Program-made: the position numbers and the translations under genes
In this document: in pieces, positions 44,026 to 52,457 of the stretch
Position numbering within the stretch: position 1 is the first letter of the stretch
How the letters are laid out: each line of letters begins with the position of its first letter
Source of the DNA: Streptomyces sp. NBC_01296
GTDB taxonomy: Bacteria; Actinomycetota; Actinomycetes; Streptomycetales; Streptomycetaceae
NCBI RefSeq assembly: GCF_035984415.1
Contig: NZ_CP130720.1
Location: 868,001 to 932,000, forward strand
DNA: 64,000 nt
Reading direction: 5' to 3'
Notes under the pieces: model-generated
Databases searched by the model: none
What the model was told of the DNA's origin: nothing
The model's input: only the letters and a program-made list of their open reading frames with translations

Positions 44026-46776
44026 ATGCGTATGGGGGTCACGGGAGACGAGATCGGCCCCGCACGCTCCCGTGAGCGGTTCCTGCTGGGTGAGCCGGTC
44101 GCGAGCGGGGTACGCAGCCCGATCCTGAACTCCTGGCTGCGCTGCCGGTCCCTGGGACTGTCGCCGGACCAGACCGAACTTCCCTACCGGGACGATTTCG
44201 ATCCGGACAGCCGGCTCGTCCGTGCGGCCGCGCCCGTGCTCGACCAACTGGCCTCGCGTTTCACGGGCAGCCAGATGAACGTCTCCCTCGCCGACGGGAA
44301 CGGAACGGTGCTGGAGCGCCGCTTCGGGGAGCCCGCCCTTGCCCATGACCTCCCGCCGATCCAGAGCGTGCCCGGCTTCGTCTTCGCCGAGCGCTTCGCG
44401 GGGACCAACGGCATCGGACTCGCGCTCGCCGAGCGGCGGCTCGTCCAGGTCTACGGCGCCGAGCACTTCGCCGAGCGCTCCCAGTCGAACGCCTGCTCCG
44501 CCATCCCGATCCGCGACCAGCTGAGCGGACACGTCGTCGGCGTCCTGTGCTTCGGATACCCGCACGGCTACGAGGACCCGGCACTGCCCGCCCTGGTCCG
44601 CCGGGCGGCCGAGACCATCGAGCGGCGGCTGATGGAGCAGCATTCGGAGCGCGAGCGCGCCCTGCTGCGGACGTACCTCGACGCCAGCCACCTCGCCCGG
44701 ACCGGCTCGGCCGTCGGGAACGGGCACCTGATCGGCCTGGACGAGCTCGGCGACAGCGGTCTGGACCGGAGCGATCAGATGATCCTCAAGGAGAAGGCCA
44801 CCGAGCTCATCTCCTCGACCCAGCGGGCCGCCGTGGAGGTGGCCCTGCCCCACGGGCGCGGCGTCACCCTCATGAGCAGCCCGCTCGTGAGCCGCTCGGG
44901 TGTGGAGGGCGTCGTCGTCGAGGCCGTGCTCAGCGGCGATGCGGCGCCGGTGCACCACCTCTCCCTGCTGCCCCACGGCGGACCGCCCTCCGGTCCGCCG
45001 CCCGGACCCCTCGCCCCTCCCGCCGCTCCGGCCGCCGCCGGCCACGCCCGCGGCAAGGTCAGAGGACTGGTGCTGGTCGGCGAGCCGGAAGTGGGCAAGT
45101 ACGCCGTCGCGGCACGCCGCCGCCTGGAGCTGCTGGCCGAGGCCAGCACCCGTATCGGCACCACGCTGGATGTGGCCCGCACCGCCTGGGAGCTCGCCGA
45201 GACGGCCGTTCCGCGCCTGGCCGACTACGTCACGATCGACGTGCCCGAGGCCGTGCTGCGCGGTGAGGAGTCGGCCGACCCCCGGACCGAGCTGCACCGC
45301 ACGGTGGTCCACGGCATACGCGAGGACTGCCCCTTCTACCCGGTCGGGCAGCGGGTGGAGCTGCGCCCCGGCACTCCCCACATGAGGTGTCTGGACAGCG
45401 GCCAGGCGGTGCTGGAGGCCGATCTGCGGCACGGCGTCGGCTGGATCGACCAGGAGCCCGAGCACGCTCGGAAGATCTTCGCCCACAACGTGCACTCCCT
45501 CGTCTGCGTCCCCCTGCTCGCCCGCGGCGTCCTGCTGGGGGTCGCCAGCTTCTACCGCTCGGAGGACCCCGCTCCCTTCGGGGACGACGACAGCTGGCTG
45601 GCCCAGGAACTCGCGGCCCGCGCCGCGCTCTGCATCGACAACGCCCGCCGCTACACCCGTGAGCACACCCTGGCCCTGACCCTGCAGCAGAGCCTGCTCC
45701 CGCACGGCGTTCCCGAGCAGGGCGCCGTCGAGGTCGCGCACCGCTACCTGCCCGCCGAATCCGGGGTGGGCGGCGACTGGTTCGACGTCATCCCGCTCTC
45801 CGGCACCCGGGTCGCCATGCTCGTGGGAGACGTCGTGGGCCACGGCCTGCACGCCGCCGCCACCATGGGCCGGCTGCGCACCGCCGCCCGCAACTTCGCC
45901 GAACTGGAACTCGCCCCGGACGAGCTCCTCACCCACCTGGACAACCTCCTGGTGCGGCTGGACCGGGAGGAGGGCGGCGAGAACGACTCCGGCAGCACCG
46001 GCATCGTCGGCGCCACCTGCCTCTACGCCGTCTACGACCCCACGACGCGGCAGTGCACCATGGCCCGCGCCGGCCACCCCCCGCCCGCCCTGGTCCACCC
46101 CGGCGGCGTCGTGACGTTCCCCGACCTGCCGGCCGGACCGCCCCTGGGCCTGGGCGGTCTGCCCTTCGAAACGGCCGAGATCCAGCTCCCCGAGGGGAGC
46201 ACGCTGGTCCTCTACACCGACGGGCTCGTCGAGGGCCGCCATCGCGACATCGATGTCGTCCTCGACCAGCTGAGCCGTGTCCTGTCCCACCCGGACCGCA
46301 CGCCGGAGGACACCTGCCAGGCGGTCATCGACGCCGTTGCGCCCGACCACCCCGCGGACGACATCGCCCTGCTCGTCGCCCGGACCCGGACCGTGCCCGC
46401 CGACCGGATCGCCACGTGGGAGGTGCCCGCGGACCCGGCCCTCGTCTCCGGCATCCGCGCCGCCGCCACCCGCCAGCTGGCCGACTGGGGGCTGGACGAC
46501 CTCGCGTTCGCCGCCGAGCTGATGCTCAGCGAGCTGGTCACCAACGCGGTCCGCTACGGCACCGAGCCCATCCAGGTACGCCTGGTCCACGACCGCACCC
46601 TGATCTGCGAGGTCGCCGACGCCAGCAGCACCGCCCCGCACCTGCGGCGGGCGGCCACGACGGAGGAGGGCGGACGCGGGCTCTTCCTCGTCGCACAGCT
46701 CGCCCACGCCTGGGGCACCCGCTACACCACCCACGGCAAGGTCATCTGGGCCGAATGCGCCCTGGACGCGGCCTGA
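44026..46776 (+). CDS. GAF-GAF-SpoIIE phosphatase-HATPase signalling protein (AcoR-like N-terminus)
   Basis: A 916-residue multidomain regulator. The N-terminus (SPILNSWLRCRSLGLSPDQ) and first GAF domain (about 60-200, with ERFAGTNGIGLALAE) are like those of the sigma-54 activator AcoR, although no AAA+ or DNA-binding domain follows. A second GAF (about 360-545) leads to a SpoIIE phosphatase (about 570-780; GVGGDWFDVIPL, LVGDVVGHGLHAA, RAGHPPPALV, LYTDGLVEG) and a C-terminal RsbW-like HATPase (AAELMLSELVTNAVRYG, EEGGRGLFLVAQLA). It can in principle act as both anti-sigma kinase and phosphatase of a partner-switching module. ATG 44026 lies 5 bases after AAGGAG; GTG 44023 is too close. Confidence 0.88.
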   Translation: MRMGVTGDEIGPARSRERFLLGEPVASGVRSPILNSWLRCRSLGLSPDQTELPYRDDFDPDSRLVRAAAPVLDQLASRFTGSQMNVSLADGNGTVLERRFGEPALAHDLPPIQSVPGFVFAERFAGTNGIGLALAERRLVQVYGAEHFAERSQSNACSAIPIRDQLSGHVVGVLCFGYPHGYEDPALPALVRRAAETIERRLMEQHSERERALLRTYLDASHLARTGSAVGNGHLIGLDELGDSGLDRSDQMILKEKATELISSTQRAAVEVALPHGRGVTLMSSPLVSRSGVEGVVVEAVLSGDAAPVHHLSLLPHGGPPSGPPPGPLAPPAAPAAAGHARGKVRGLVLVGEPEVGKYAVAARRRLELLAEASTRIGTTLDVARTAWELAETAVPRLADYVTIDVPEAVLRGEESADPRTELHRTVVHGIREDCPFYPVGQRVELRPGTPHMRCLDSGQAVLEADLRHGVGWIDQEPEHARKIFAHNVHSLVCVPLLARGVLLGVASFYRSEDPAPFGDDDSWLAQELAARAALCIDNARRYTREHTLALTLQQSLLPHGVPEQGAVEVAHRYLPAESGVGGDWFDVIPLSGTRVAMLVGDVVGHGLHAAATMGRLRTAARNFAELELAPDELLTHLDNLLVRLDREEGGENDSGSTGIVGATCLYAVYDPTTRQCTMARAGHPPPALVHPGGVVTFPDLPAGPPLGLGGLPFETAEIQLPEGSTLVLYTDGLVEGRHRDIDVVLDQLSRVLSHPDRTPEDTCQAVIDAVAPDHPADDIALLVARTRTVPADRIATWEVPADPALVSGIRAAATRQLADWGLDDLAFAAELMLSELVTNAVRYGTEPIQVRLVHDRTLICEVADASSTAPHLRRAATTEEGGRGLFLVAQLAHAWGTRYTTHGKVIWAECALDAA

Positions 46777-46945
46777 CCTTCACCCCTCGGTCCTCTCGGC
46801 ACTCGACCATCGGAGGCACAGACAGCGGCATATCGCCCATATGTCCACAGCCACCAGTAGCATCACCGATGTCCCTCAGCGATGTCCCCCGGCGATGCCC
46901 TCATCGCCTCGGGAAGCACCTCCCCAGGCGGCCCCGGAGAAGTCC

Positions 46946-48532
46946 GTGCATGACACTCCCGTCACCTCGACGAGCCCGCCCCCGCGCTCCGGCGCAGAAC
47001 CCCTCGTCCGCATCCGCGGTCTCGGCAAGCGGTTCGGCGGCACGGTCGCCCTGGACGGGGTCGGCCTCGACGTCCACCGCGGCAGCGTCCTCGCCCTCCT
47101 CGGCCCCAACGGGGCCGGGAAGTCCACGCTCATCAAGGTGCTCGCCGGGGTCCACCGCGCCGACACGGGCGAGGTGACCGTCGCCGGGCACCCGCTCGGC
47201 TCCGACGCGGCCCGCCGCGCCATGTCCTTCATCCACCAGGACCTCGGTCTCGTCGAGTGGATGACCGTCGCCGAGAACATCGCCCTGGGGACCGGATACC
47301 CCCGCCGCCGCGGCCTGATCTCCTGGCGCGAGACCCGGAGGAACTGCGCCGAGGCGCTGCGGATCGTCGCCGGACACCTGGACCCCGACGCCCGCATCGT
47401 CGACCTCGCCCCCGCCGAACGCTCACTGGTCGCGATCGCCCGCGCCCTGGCCAGACGGGCGGAGCTGTTCGTCCTGGACGAGCCGACCGCCACCCTCCCC
47501 GCCGCGGACTGCGCCCGCCTCTTCGACGTACTGCACGCCCTGCGCGACCGGGGGCACGGCATCCTCTATGTCAGCCACCGCCTCGACGAGGTGTACGAGG
47601 TCGCCGACACCTTCGCCGTCCTGCGCGACGGACGGCTCGTCAGCCACGGTCCCCTCGCGCCGTACAGCCCCGCGCGTCTGGTGCACGACATCGTGGGCCC
47701 CGAACCGGCCGTCGGCCCGCCGCCCGCAGCGGCCCCCGGTTTCCCTCCCGCCCCTGCGTCCCGCTCCGCGCCGGTCCGCCCGCCCGTACTGCTCCTCGAC
47801 GGCGTGACGACGCAGCGCACCGGCCCGGTCGGTCTGGAGCTGCGCGAAGGCGAGATCCTCGCCATGGTCGGGCTGACCGGCGCCGGCCACATGCACCTGG
47901 GCCGCGCCCTCGCCGGCGCACTGCCGCTCCTCGGCGGCCGGGCACTGCTCGACGGCCGTCCGTACCACCCGCGCACGGTCGCCGCCGCCCTCGGCGCCGG
48001 CGTCGGTTTCGTGGCCGGCAACCGGCAGGAGGAGGGCTGCGCCGCGGAACTGACGGTACGGGAGAACTTCCTGGCCAATCCCCGGGCAGCCGGGGTGCCT
48101 GCGTGGCACTGGGTCGCCCCCCGGCGCGAGCGCGCCGAGGCCGCCGCCCTGATCGAGCGGTTCCACGTACTCCCCCGCGACAGCGAGGTGCCGATCGCCA
48201 CGCTGTCCGGCGGCAACCAGCAGAAGGTGATGGTCGGCCGCCGGCTCCGCGGGAAGCTGCGCCTGCTGATCCTCGAGGAGCCGACGGCCGGCGTGGACGT
48301 CGGCGCCAAGGCCGCGATCCACCGGCTCCTCGACGAGGCGCTGGCCGCCGGTCTGGCGGTCCTGCTCATCTCCACCGATTTCGAGGAGGTCGCCGACGTG
48401 TGCCACCGCGCGCTCGTGTTCGGGCGCGGGAGCGTGGTGGCCGAGCTGGCGGGCGAGACGCTGAGCGTCACCGAACTCACCCGTACCGCCTCGGCCCTGC
48501 CCGCGATCACCGGAAGCGCGGGGAGCCGGTGA
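46946..48532 (+). CDS. Sugar ABC importer ATPase, two nucleotide-binding domains (RbsA/XylG-like)
   Basis: A 528-residue protein with two fused ATPase domains. The first has an intact Walker A ([16 protein letters not shown]) and Walker B (LFVLDEPTATLP) but a weak signature (LAPAERSL). The second has a degenerate Walker A (GLTGAGHMHLG), an intact signature (LSGGNQQKV) and LLILEEPTAGVD, the usual asymmetry of RbsA/AraG proteins. It powers import of a pentose or related sugar through the permease at 48529. GTG 46946 is preferred since GGAGAAG lies 6 bases upstream; the ATG at 46841 adds 35 low-complexity residues and has no ribosome site. The stop overlaps the permease GTG. Confidence 0.9.
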   Translation: MHDTPVTSTSPPPRSGAEPLVRIRGLGKRFGGTVALDGVGLDVHRGSVLALLGPNGAGKSTLIKVLAGVHRADTGEVTVAGHPLGSDAARRAMSFIHQDLGLVEWMTVAENIALGTGYPRRRGLISWRETRRNCAEALRIVAGHLDPDARIVDLAPAERSLVAIARALARRAELFVLDEPTATLPAADCARLFDVLHALRDRGHGILYVSHRLDEVYEVADTFAVLRDGRLVSHGPLAPYSPARLVHDIVGPEPAVGPPPAAAPGFPPAPASRSAPVRPPVLLLDGVTTQRTGPVGLELREGEILAMVGLTGAGHMHLGRALAGALPLLGGRALLDGRPYHPRTVAAALGAGVGFVAGNRQEEGCAAELTVRENFLANPRAAGVPAWHWVAPRRERAEAAALIERFHVLPRDSEVPIATLSGGNQQKVMVGRRLRGKLRLLILEEPTAGVDVGAKAAIHRLLDEALAAGLAVLLISTDFEEVADVCHRALVFGRGSVVAELAGETLSVTELTRTASALPAITGSAGSR

Positions 48533-49608
48533 GCCCCGCACCCTCCTCGTCCTCGCGGCGGTCCCTGTCGGGTCGCCTGCACGGGCACTTCATCGGCACG
48601 TACGGGCTCCTGGCCCTCACCGTCCTGCTCTTCCTCGTCTTCGCCCTCGTCCTGCCCGACACGTTCCCGACGCGGGACAACGTCTCCTCGATCCTCTCCA
48701 ACCAGTCGATCCCGGCCGTCCTGGCGCTCGGCGCGACGATCCCCATCGCGAGCGGCAAGTTCGACCTGTCCCTCGGTTACGGCCTGGGCCTGGCGCACGT
48801 CCTGGTGCTGTACCTCATCGTCGAGGCGGGCTGGCCGTGGCCGCTCGCCTGCCTCACGGTGATCCTCGGGGGAACCCTGGCGGGCGCCGTGAACGGTGTC
48901 GTCGTCGAGTTCGCCCGCATCGACTCCTTCATCGCCACGCTCGGCACCGGCAGCATGATGTACGCCGTCACCGGCTGGATCACCGACGGGAGCCGGATCG
49001 TCCCCGGCCCCGACGGTCTTCCGGCCGCCTTCACCGGCCTCTACGACTCCCGGTTCCTCGGCCTGCCGCTACCCGCCTTCTACGTACTCGGACTCGTCGT
49101 CGTCCTCTGGCTGGTGCTGGAGCGGCTGCCGTTCGGCCGGTACCTGTACGTCATCGGCTCCAATCCCCGCGCCGCCGAGATCATCGGCATCCCCACGCAC
49201 CGGTACTGCGTCTACGCCTTCGCCGGATCGGGCACGGTCGTGGGCTTCGCCGGTGTGCTGCTCGCCGCGCAGCAGCAGATCGGCAACCCGAGCGTCGGCC
49301 TGGACTACCTGCTGCCCGCGTTCGTCGGCGTCCTGCTCGGCTCCACCACGATCAAGCCGGGTCGGGCCAACGCCCTGGGCACGCTGGTGGCCGTGACCGT
49401 ACTCGCGGTCGGCCTCGCCGGGATCGGCCAGCTCGGCGCCGAATTCTGGGCCACCCCGCTGTTCAACGGCGGCACTCTGCTCATCGCGGTCGGGCTGGCC
49501 GGCTACTCGGCCCGCCGACGGCTGCGCCCCGACACCACGGCCACCGGCCGGCCACCCGCGAACCAGCCGGCCGCCGCGGCGGGCGACGAAGGCGGGGGCG
49601 CCCCCTGA
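48529..49608 (+). CDS. Sugar ABC importer permease (ribose-type)
   Basis: A 359-residue membrane protein of the RbsC/BPD_transp_2 family with about 9-10 helices, beginning GTYGLLALTVLLFLVFALVL and containing the conserved FDLSLGYGLGL and IDSFIATLGTGSMM segments. It forms the membrane channel for the sugar importer. GTG 48529 overlaps the ATPase stop (GTGA) with GGGAG upstream, so the two are translationally coupled. The C-terminus is a Pro/Ala-rich cytoplasmic tail. Confidence 0.9.
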   Translation: MSPAPSSSSRRSLSGRLHGHFIGTYGLLALTVLLFLVFALVLPDTFPTRDNVSSILSNQSIPAVLALGATIPIASGKFDLSLGYGLGLAHVLVLYLIVEAGWPWPLACLTVILGGTLAGAVNGVVVEFARIDSFIATLGTGSMMYAVTGWITDGSRIVPGPDGLPAAFTGLYDSRFLGLPLPAFYVLGLVVVLWLVLERLPFGRYLYVIGSNPRAAEIIGIPTHRYCVYAFAGSGTVVGFAGVLLAAQQQIGNPSVGLDYLLPAFVGVLLGSTTIKPGRANALGTLVAVTVLAVGLAGIGQLGAEFWATPLFNGGTLLIAVGLAGYSARRRLRPDTTATGRPPANQPAAAAGDEGGGAP

Positions 49609-49654
49609 ACCTCCCGGAGAACACCTCGCAGCGCACACCGGCGTCAGGAGCACC

Positions 49655-50794
49655 GTGTACCCGAACCGCAAGACCGCCCTCGCGGCCGCAGCCCTGCTGG
49701 CAGCAGCCGCCACCGCCGTCGCCGGCTGCGAGAGCGGCTCGTCGAACGCCACCGGCCCTTCGTCGGCCGCCGGTTGCCCGGCCGTCCTCCAGGAGGCGAA
49801 GGCGGCCGTTCAGCGGGCCGAGAGCAAGGGCACCTCGTGGAACGGCCCCACGACCGGGCCCAAGGCGGTCCCCGGCAAGACCATCGTCTACGTCGCGCAG
49901 ACCATGACCAACCCCGGGGTCGCCGGAGTCGCGAAGGGCGCCAAGGAGGCGGCGCAGGCCATCGGCTGGGATGTCCGGGTGATCGACGGGGAGGGCACCC
50001 CGGCCGGCATCCAGGCGGCGCTCAGCCAGGCCGTCACCCTCAAGCCCTCGGGCATCGTCATCGGCGGCTTCGATCCCCGTCTGACCTCACAGCAGGTGGC
50101 GCGGGCCGAGGAGGCGGGGATCCCGCTCATCGGCTGGCACGCGGTCAGCTCCCCCGGCCCGAGCACGAGCCCCAAGCTCTTCACCAACATCACCACGAAG
50201 GTGGAGGAGGTGGCGAAGGCCAGTGCGGACTGGGTCATCGCCCAGTCCGAGGGCGATGCCGGGGTCGTCGTCTTCACCGACGACTCGATCCCGTTCGCCG
50301 CTACGAAGTCCCGGCTGATCGAGCGTCGGCTCGCCGCCTGCCCCGGCGTGAAGCTCCTGGCTCACGCGAACATCCCGATCCCGGACGCGAGCCGGCGCAC
50401 CCCCCAGGAGGTCTCCTCGCTCCTGTCCCGCTTCCCGAAGGACTGGACGTACTCCGTCGCCATCAACGACCTGTACTTCGACGATGCCGCCCCGGCCTTC
50501 CGCGCCGTCGGCAGGCCCGGCGCCGGGCCGCCCTTCAACATCGGCGCCGGTGACGGCGACCCCTCCGCGTTCCGGCGCATCAACAACAAGCAGTTCCAGT
50601 CCGCGACCGTCCCGGAGCCGCTCTCGCAGCAGGGCTGGCAGATCGTCGACGAGTTCAACCGAGCCTTCGCCCGACAACCCGTCAGCGGCTACGTGGCTCC
50701 CGTCCACATCGCCACGGCGGCGAACAGCAGCGGGGCCACCTCCTGGAACCCCCAGGGCTACCAGGAGGCGTACGAAAAGATCTGGCGCGGCTGA
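49655..50794 (+). CDS. Sugar ABC importer substrate-binding lipoprotein
   Basis: A 379-residue periplasmic-binding-protein family lipoprotein. A signal peptide ends in the lipobox AVAGC, with lipidated Cys25. The mature part has the type I sugar-binding fold (KTIVYVAQTMTNPGVAGVAK, then PSGIVIGGFDPRLTSQQVA) like the ribose or xylose-binding proteins. It delivers substrate to the permease encoded upstream. GTG 49655 has AGGAG behind it. It is last in the ATPase, permease, binding-protein order, the reverse of the order in the importer at 60136-63073. Confidence 0.88.
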   Translation: MYPNRKTALAAAALLAAAATAVAGCESGSSNATGPSSAAGCPAVLQEAKAAVQRAESKGTSWNGPTTGPKAVPGKTIVYVAQTMTNPGVAGVAKGAKEAAQAIGWDVRVIDGEGTPAGIQAALSQAVTLKPSGIVIGGFDPRLTSQQVARAEEAGIPLIGWHAVSSPGPSTSPKLFTNITTKVEEVAKASADWVIAQSEGDAGVVVFTDDSIPFAATKSRLIERRLAACPGVKLLAHANIPIPDASRRTPQEVSSLLSRFPKDWTYSVAINDLYFDDAAPAFRAVGRPGAGPPFNIGAGDGDPSAFRRINNKQFQSATVPEPLSQQGWQIVDEFNRAFARQPVSGYVAPVHIATAANSSGATSWNPQGYQEAYEKIWRG

Positions 50795-50843
50795 GAGACG
50801 GCCTTGCGGTGGCCGGCAGATCTCGTACGATGTCGGCTCGGGC

Positions 50844-50918
50844 GGGGCCGTAGCGCAGAGGTCGTCGCGCGCGGTCTCCAAAACCGCGAGGACGCCGGTT
50901 CGATTCCGGCCGGCTCCG
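50844..50918 (+). tRNA. tRNA-Trp (CCA anticodon), variant core
   Basis: A 75-base cloverleaf: acceptor GGGGCCG / CGGCTCC (one G-U), T arm GCCGG / CCGGC with loop TTCGATT, anticodon stem GCGGT / ACCGC with loop CTCCAAA (anticodon CCA) and discriminator G, the tryptophan identity base. The D stem GCGC/GCGC abuts the anticodon stem with no base 26, and the variable loop has six bases; both are unusual. The 3' CCA is not encoded. It may be a second, accessory tRNA-Trp or a diverging copy. Confidence 0.75.
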
Positions 50919-50961
50919 CCTCGGGCACACGACAGCGGCGCCCGGGGGCACCGTCCTGCCG

Positions 50962-51171
50962 ATGGCCCGGCAGCCAACGGCACCGGGCGATGGTGTCGTC
51001 GGCCTGCGTGTGATGACGTCTTGGACCCGGGTCAGCGACTCGGCGTCGACCGCGGTGGCGGTCGGCTTCAAGGTGCACGAGGACGCGGTGGTCGGGCCGG
51101 ATTTCCTGATCAACGCCGCGCTCGGCGAGATGCTGCCGAGTCGGCCGGTGTGCCCGGCTTGGCGCCGGACG
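50962..51171 (+). pseudogene. Possible gene remnant between tRNA-Trp and the SLATT-like gene
   Basis: A stretch from about 51013 to 51165 shows strong third-position G/C in one plus-strand frame (reading TSWTRVSDSASTAVAVGFKV, then GPDFLINAALGEMLPS) but has no ribosome site and runs into sequence without coding bias. It looks like the remnant of a larger gene. I do not recognise the protein. It could mark an old integration next to the tRNA. Confidence 0.3.
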
Positions 51172-51224
51172 ACGGGAGCTGACGGTCGGGCTCGTACCGG
51201 CCCGGACGGCGTCAGTGCCGATCC

Positions 51225-51701
51225 CTACTCGGACGACATCGGTCCTGTGCGGTGTTCCAGCCAGCGTCGACTCAGGTCTGTCCAGACTTCCTGGTACTGC
51301 AGATGGATCGGGTGGAGCCCGTCGTGTGTGAGGTCGTCGACGGCGGTCGTGGCCAGAAAGTGTTCGAGCTCGTCGGCGAGACGCTGGAACCGGTACTGCG
51401 TCTCTTCCATGAGGACCCAGCGCGATCTCCAGTTGAAGAACGGCTCGATGGCCCCCAGCAGGGTCCCCAGCGCCACGAGCGCGAACGCGAAACCCGCCCA
51501 TACGTCGAGGTTCTGCAGGCCGAGGATCACAGTGGACGCTGCGGACAGCGTGAGTGTCAGCATCTTGATCACCGACGAGGACCGGCGGAAGCGCCTCTTC
51601 TTCCCGTGGGCGTACGCGTTGCCCTGCCGGATCTTGTCGAGCAGGCGGCCGGCGGCTTCCGCCGGCGTCAGACCTATTTCCGCCGGACCATTCGGTGCCA
51701 T
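51225..51701 (-). CDS. SLATT-like (DUF4231-like) two-helix membrane protein
   Basis: A 158-residue protein. A basic segment (YAHGKKRRFRRSSSVIK) is followed by two membrane helices (LTLTLSAASTVILGL and WAGFAFALVALGTLLGAIEP, about residues 48-85) and a helical tail (EETQYRFQRLADELEHFLA). This matches SLATT domains, described as predicted pore-forming effectors coupled to nucleotide-signal sensors in conflict systems. No nucleotidyltransferase, SLOG or protease partner is adjacent, so a lone effector or an envelope-stress protein is possible. It lies 306 bases after a tRNA gene. Confidence 0.7.
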   Translation of the reverse strand: MAPNGPAEIGLTPAEAAGRLLDKIRQGNAYAHGKKRRFRRSSSVIKMLTLTLSAASTVILGLQNLDVWAGFAFALVALGTLLGAIEPFFNWRSRWVLMEETQYRFQRLADELEHFLATTAVDDLTHDGLHPIHLQYQEVWTDLSRRWLEHRTGPMSSE

Positions 51702-51994
51702 CTCGCCCCCACCACCGCTCGCCGCCGCCCCGCGCGGGCCGGCGGGCGTCGCCTCCGCGAAGACGTCGCCAACGGTCGCACGGGAGCGTCCCCCACTGTC
51801 AGCCCAGAGTGTAGATGCAGCGCTGCTCGCAGTTGCGGCTCGCCCTCACCCGCCGAACGGTCCGTCAACCAGTCGCTGTCGCTGTCGCAGCGACACCGCT
51901 CGGCATCCGGCCGGCGCAGGCCGGGTATAAGGGCCCTGTAAAAGCCGGCCGACCGGCCTGCGATGATCGTGGACACAACAATGAGCCAAAGGGG

Positions 51995-52360
51995 ATGAAG
52001 CAAGTGATCAGTCGCAGGATCCTCCGTGCCATACCCGCTCTCGCGCTGGCCGGGCTGCTGCTGAGCCCGCAGGCGGCGGCTCAGGCTGCGCCGGTGACGG
52101 TTCGTCCGGTCGCGGTCGCCGCCGCTGTGGCGCAGCTTCCGGCGCAGGCAGCATCTGCGCAGGTCCAGCACTCGGCAGTGGGTTCCGCCAACCTCGTCGA
52201 GGGCGACAAGAAGAAGGACAAGAGCAAGAACAAGAAGAGCAAGAAGAAGGGCTTCTTCAAGAAGTTGGGCACCGCCGCTCTTGTCGGCACCGTCCTCATC
52301 GTTCTGCTCGTCATCGTCGTGATCGTCTTCGCCGCCCGGCGACGCCGCAGGGAGACGTGA
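51995..52360 (+). CDS. Small exported or membrane protein with Lys-rich segment
   Basis: A 121-residue protein with a signal-peptide-like start (MKQVISRRILRAIPALALAG, then AAAQAAP), an Ala/Val-rich extracellular stretch, a dense basic segment (EGDKKKDKSKNKKSKKK) and a C-terminal helix (AALVGTVLIVLLVIVVIVF) ending in ARRRRRET. ATG 51995 follows AAAGGGG. The basic segment next to the C-terminal helix suggests membrane-surface or nucleic-acid/teichoic-acid contact, but no family is recognised. It may be cell-envelope related. Confidence 0.65.
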   Translation: MKQVISRRILRAIPALALAGLLLSPQAAAQAAPVTVRPVAVAAAVAQLPAQAASAQVQHSAVGSANLVEGDKKKDKSKNKKSKKKGFFKKLGTAALVGTVLIVLLVIVVIVFAARRRRRET

Positions 52361-52457
52361 TCGCTCCTTCACCCATGTCCGGCTATCGCGGGTGGAGGGC
52401 GACGGAGAGCACCTGGGCGGCGGTGAAGCAGCCAGGCCCCCCGGGTGCGTGCGCCGC

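Noticed and set aside
46841..46945. Upstream ATG start for the ribose-type ATPase
   Set aside because: No ribosome site; adds 35 Pro/Ser-rich residues not seen in the family, while GTG 46946 has GGAGAAG at good spacing.
50844..51701. Integrated element with attachment sites at the tRNA
   Set aside because: No integrase gene and no second copy of the tRNA 3' end was found in the window.
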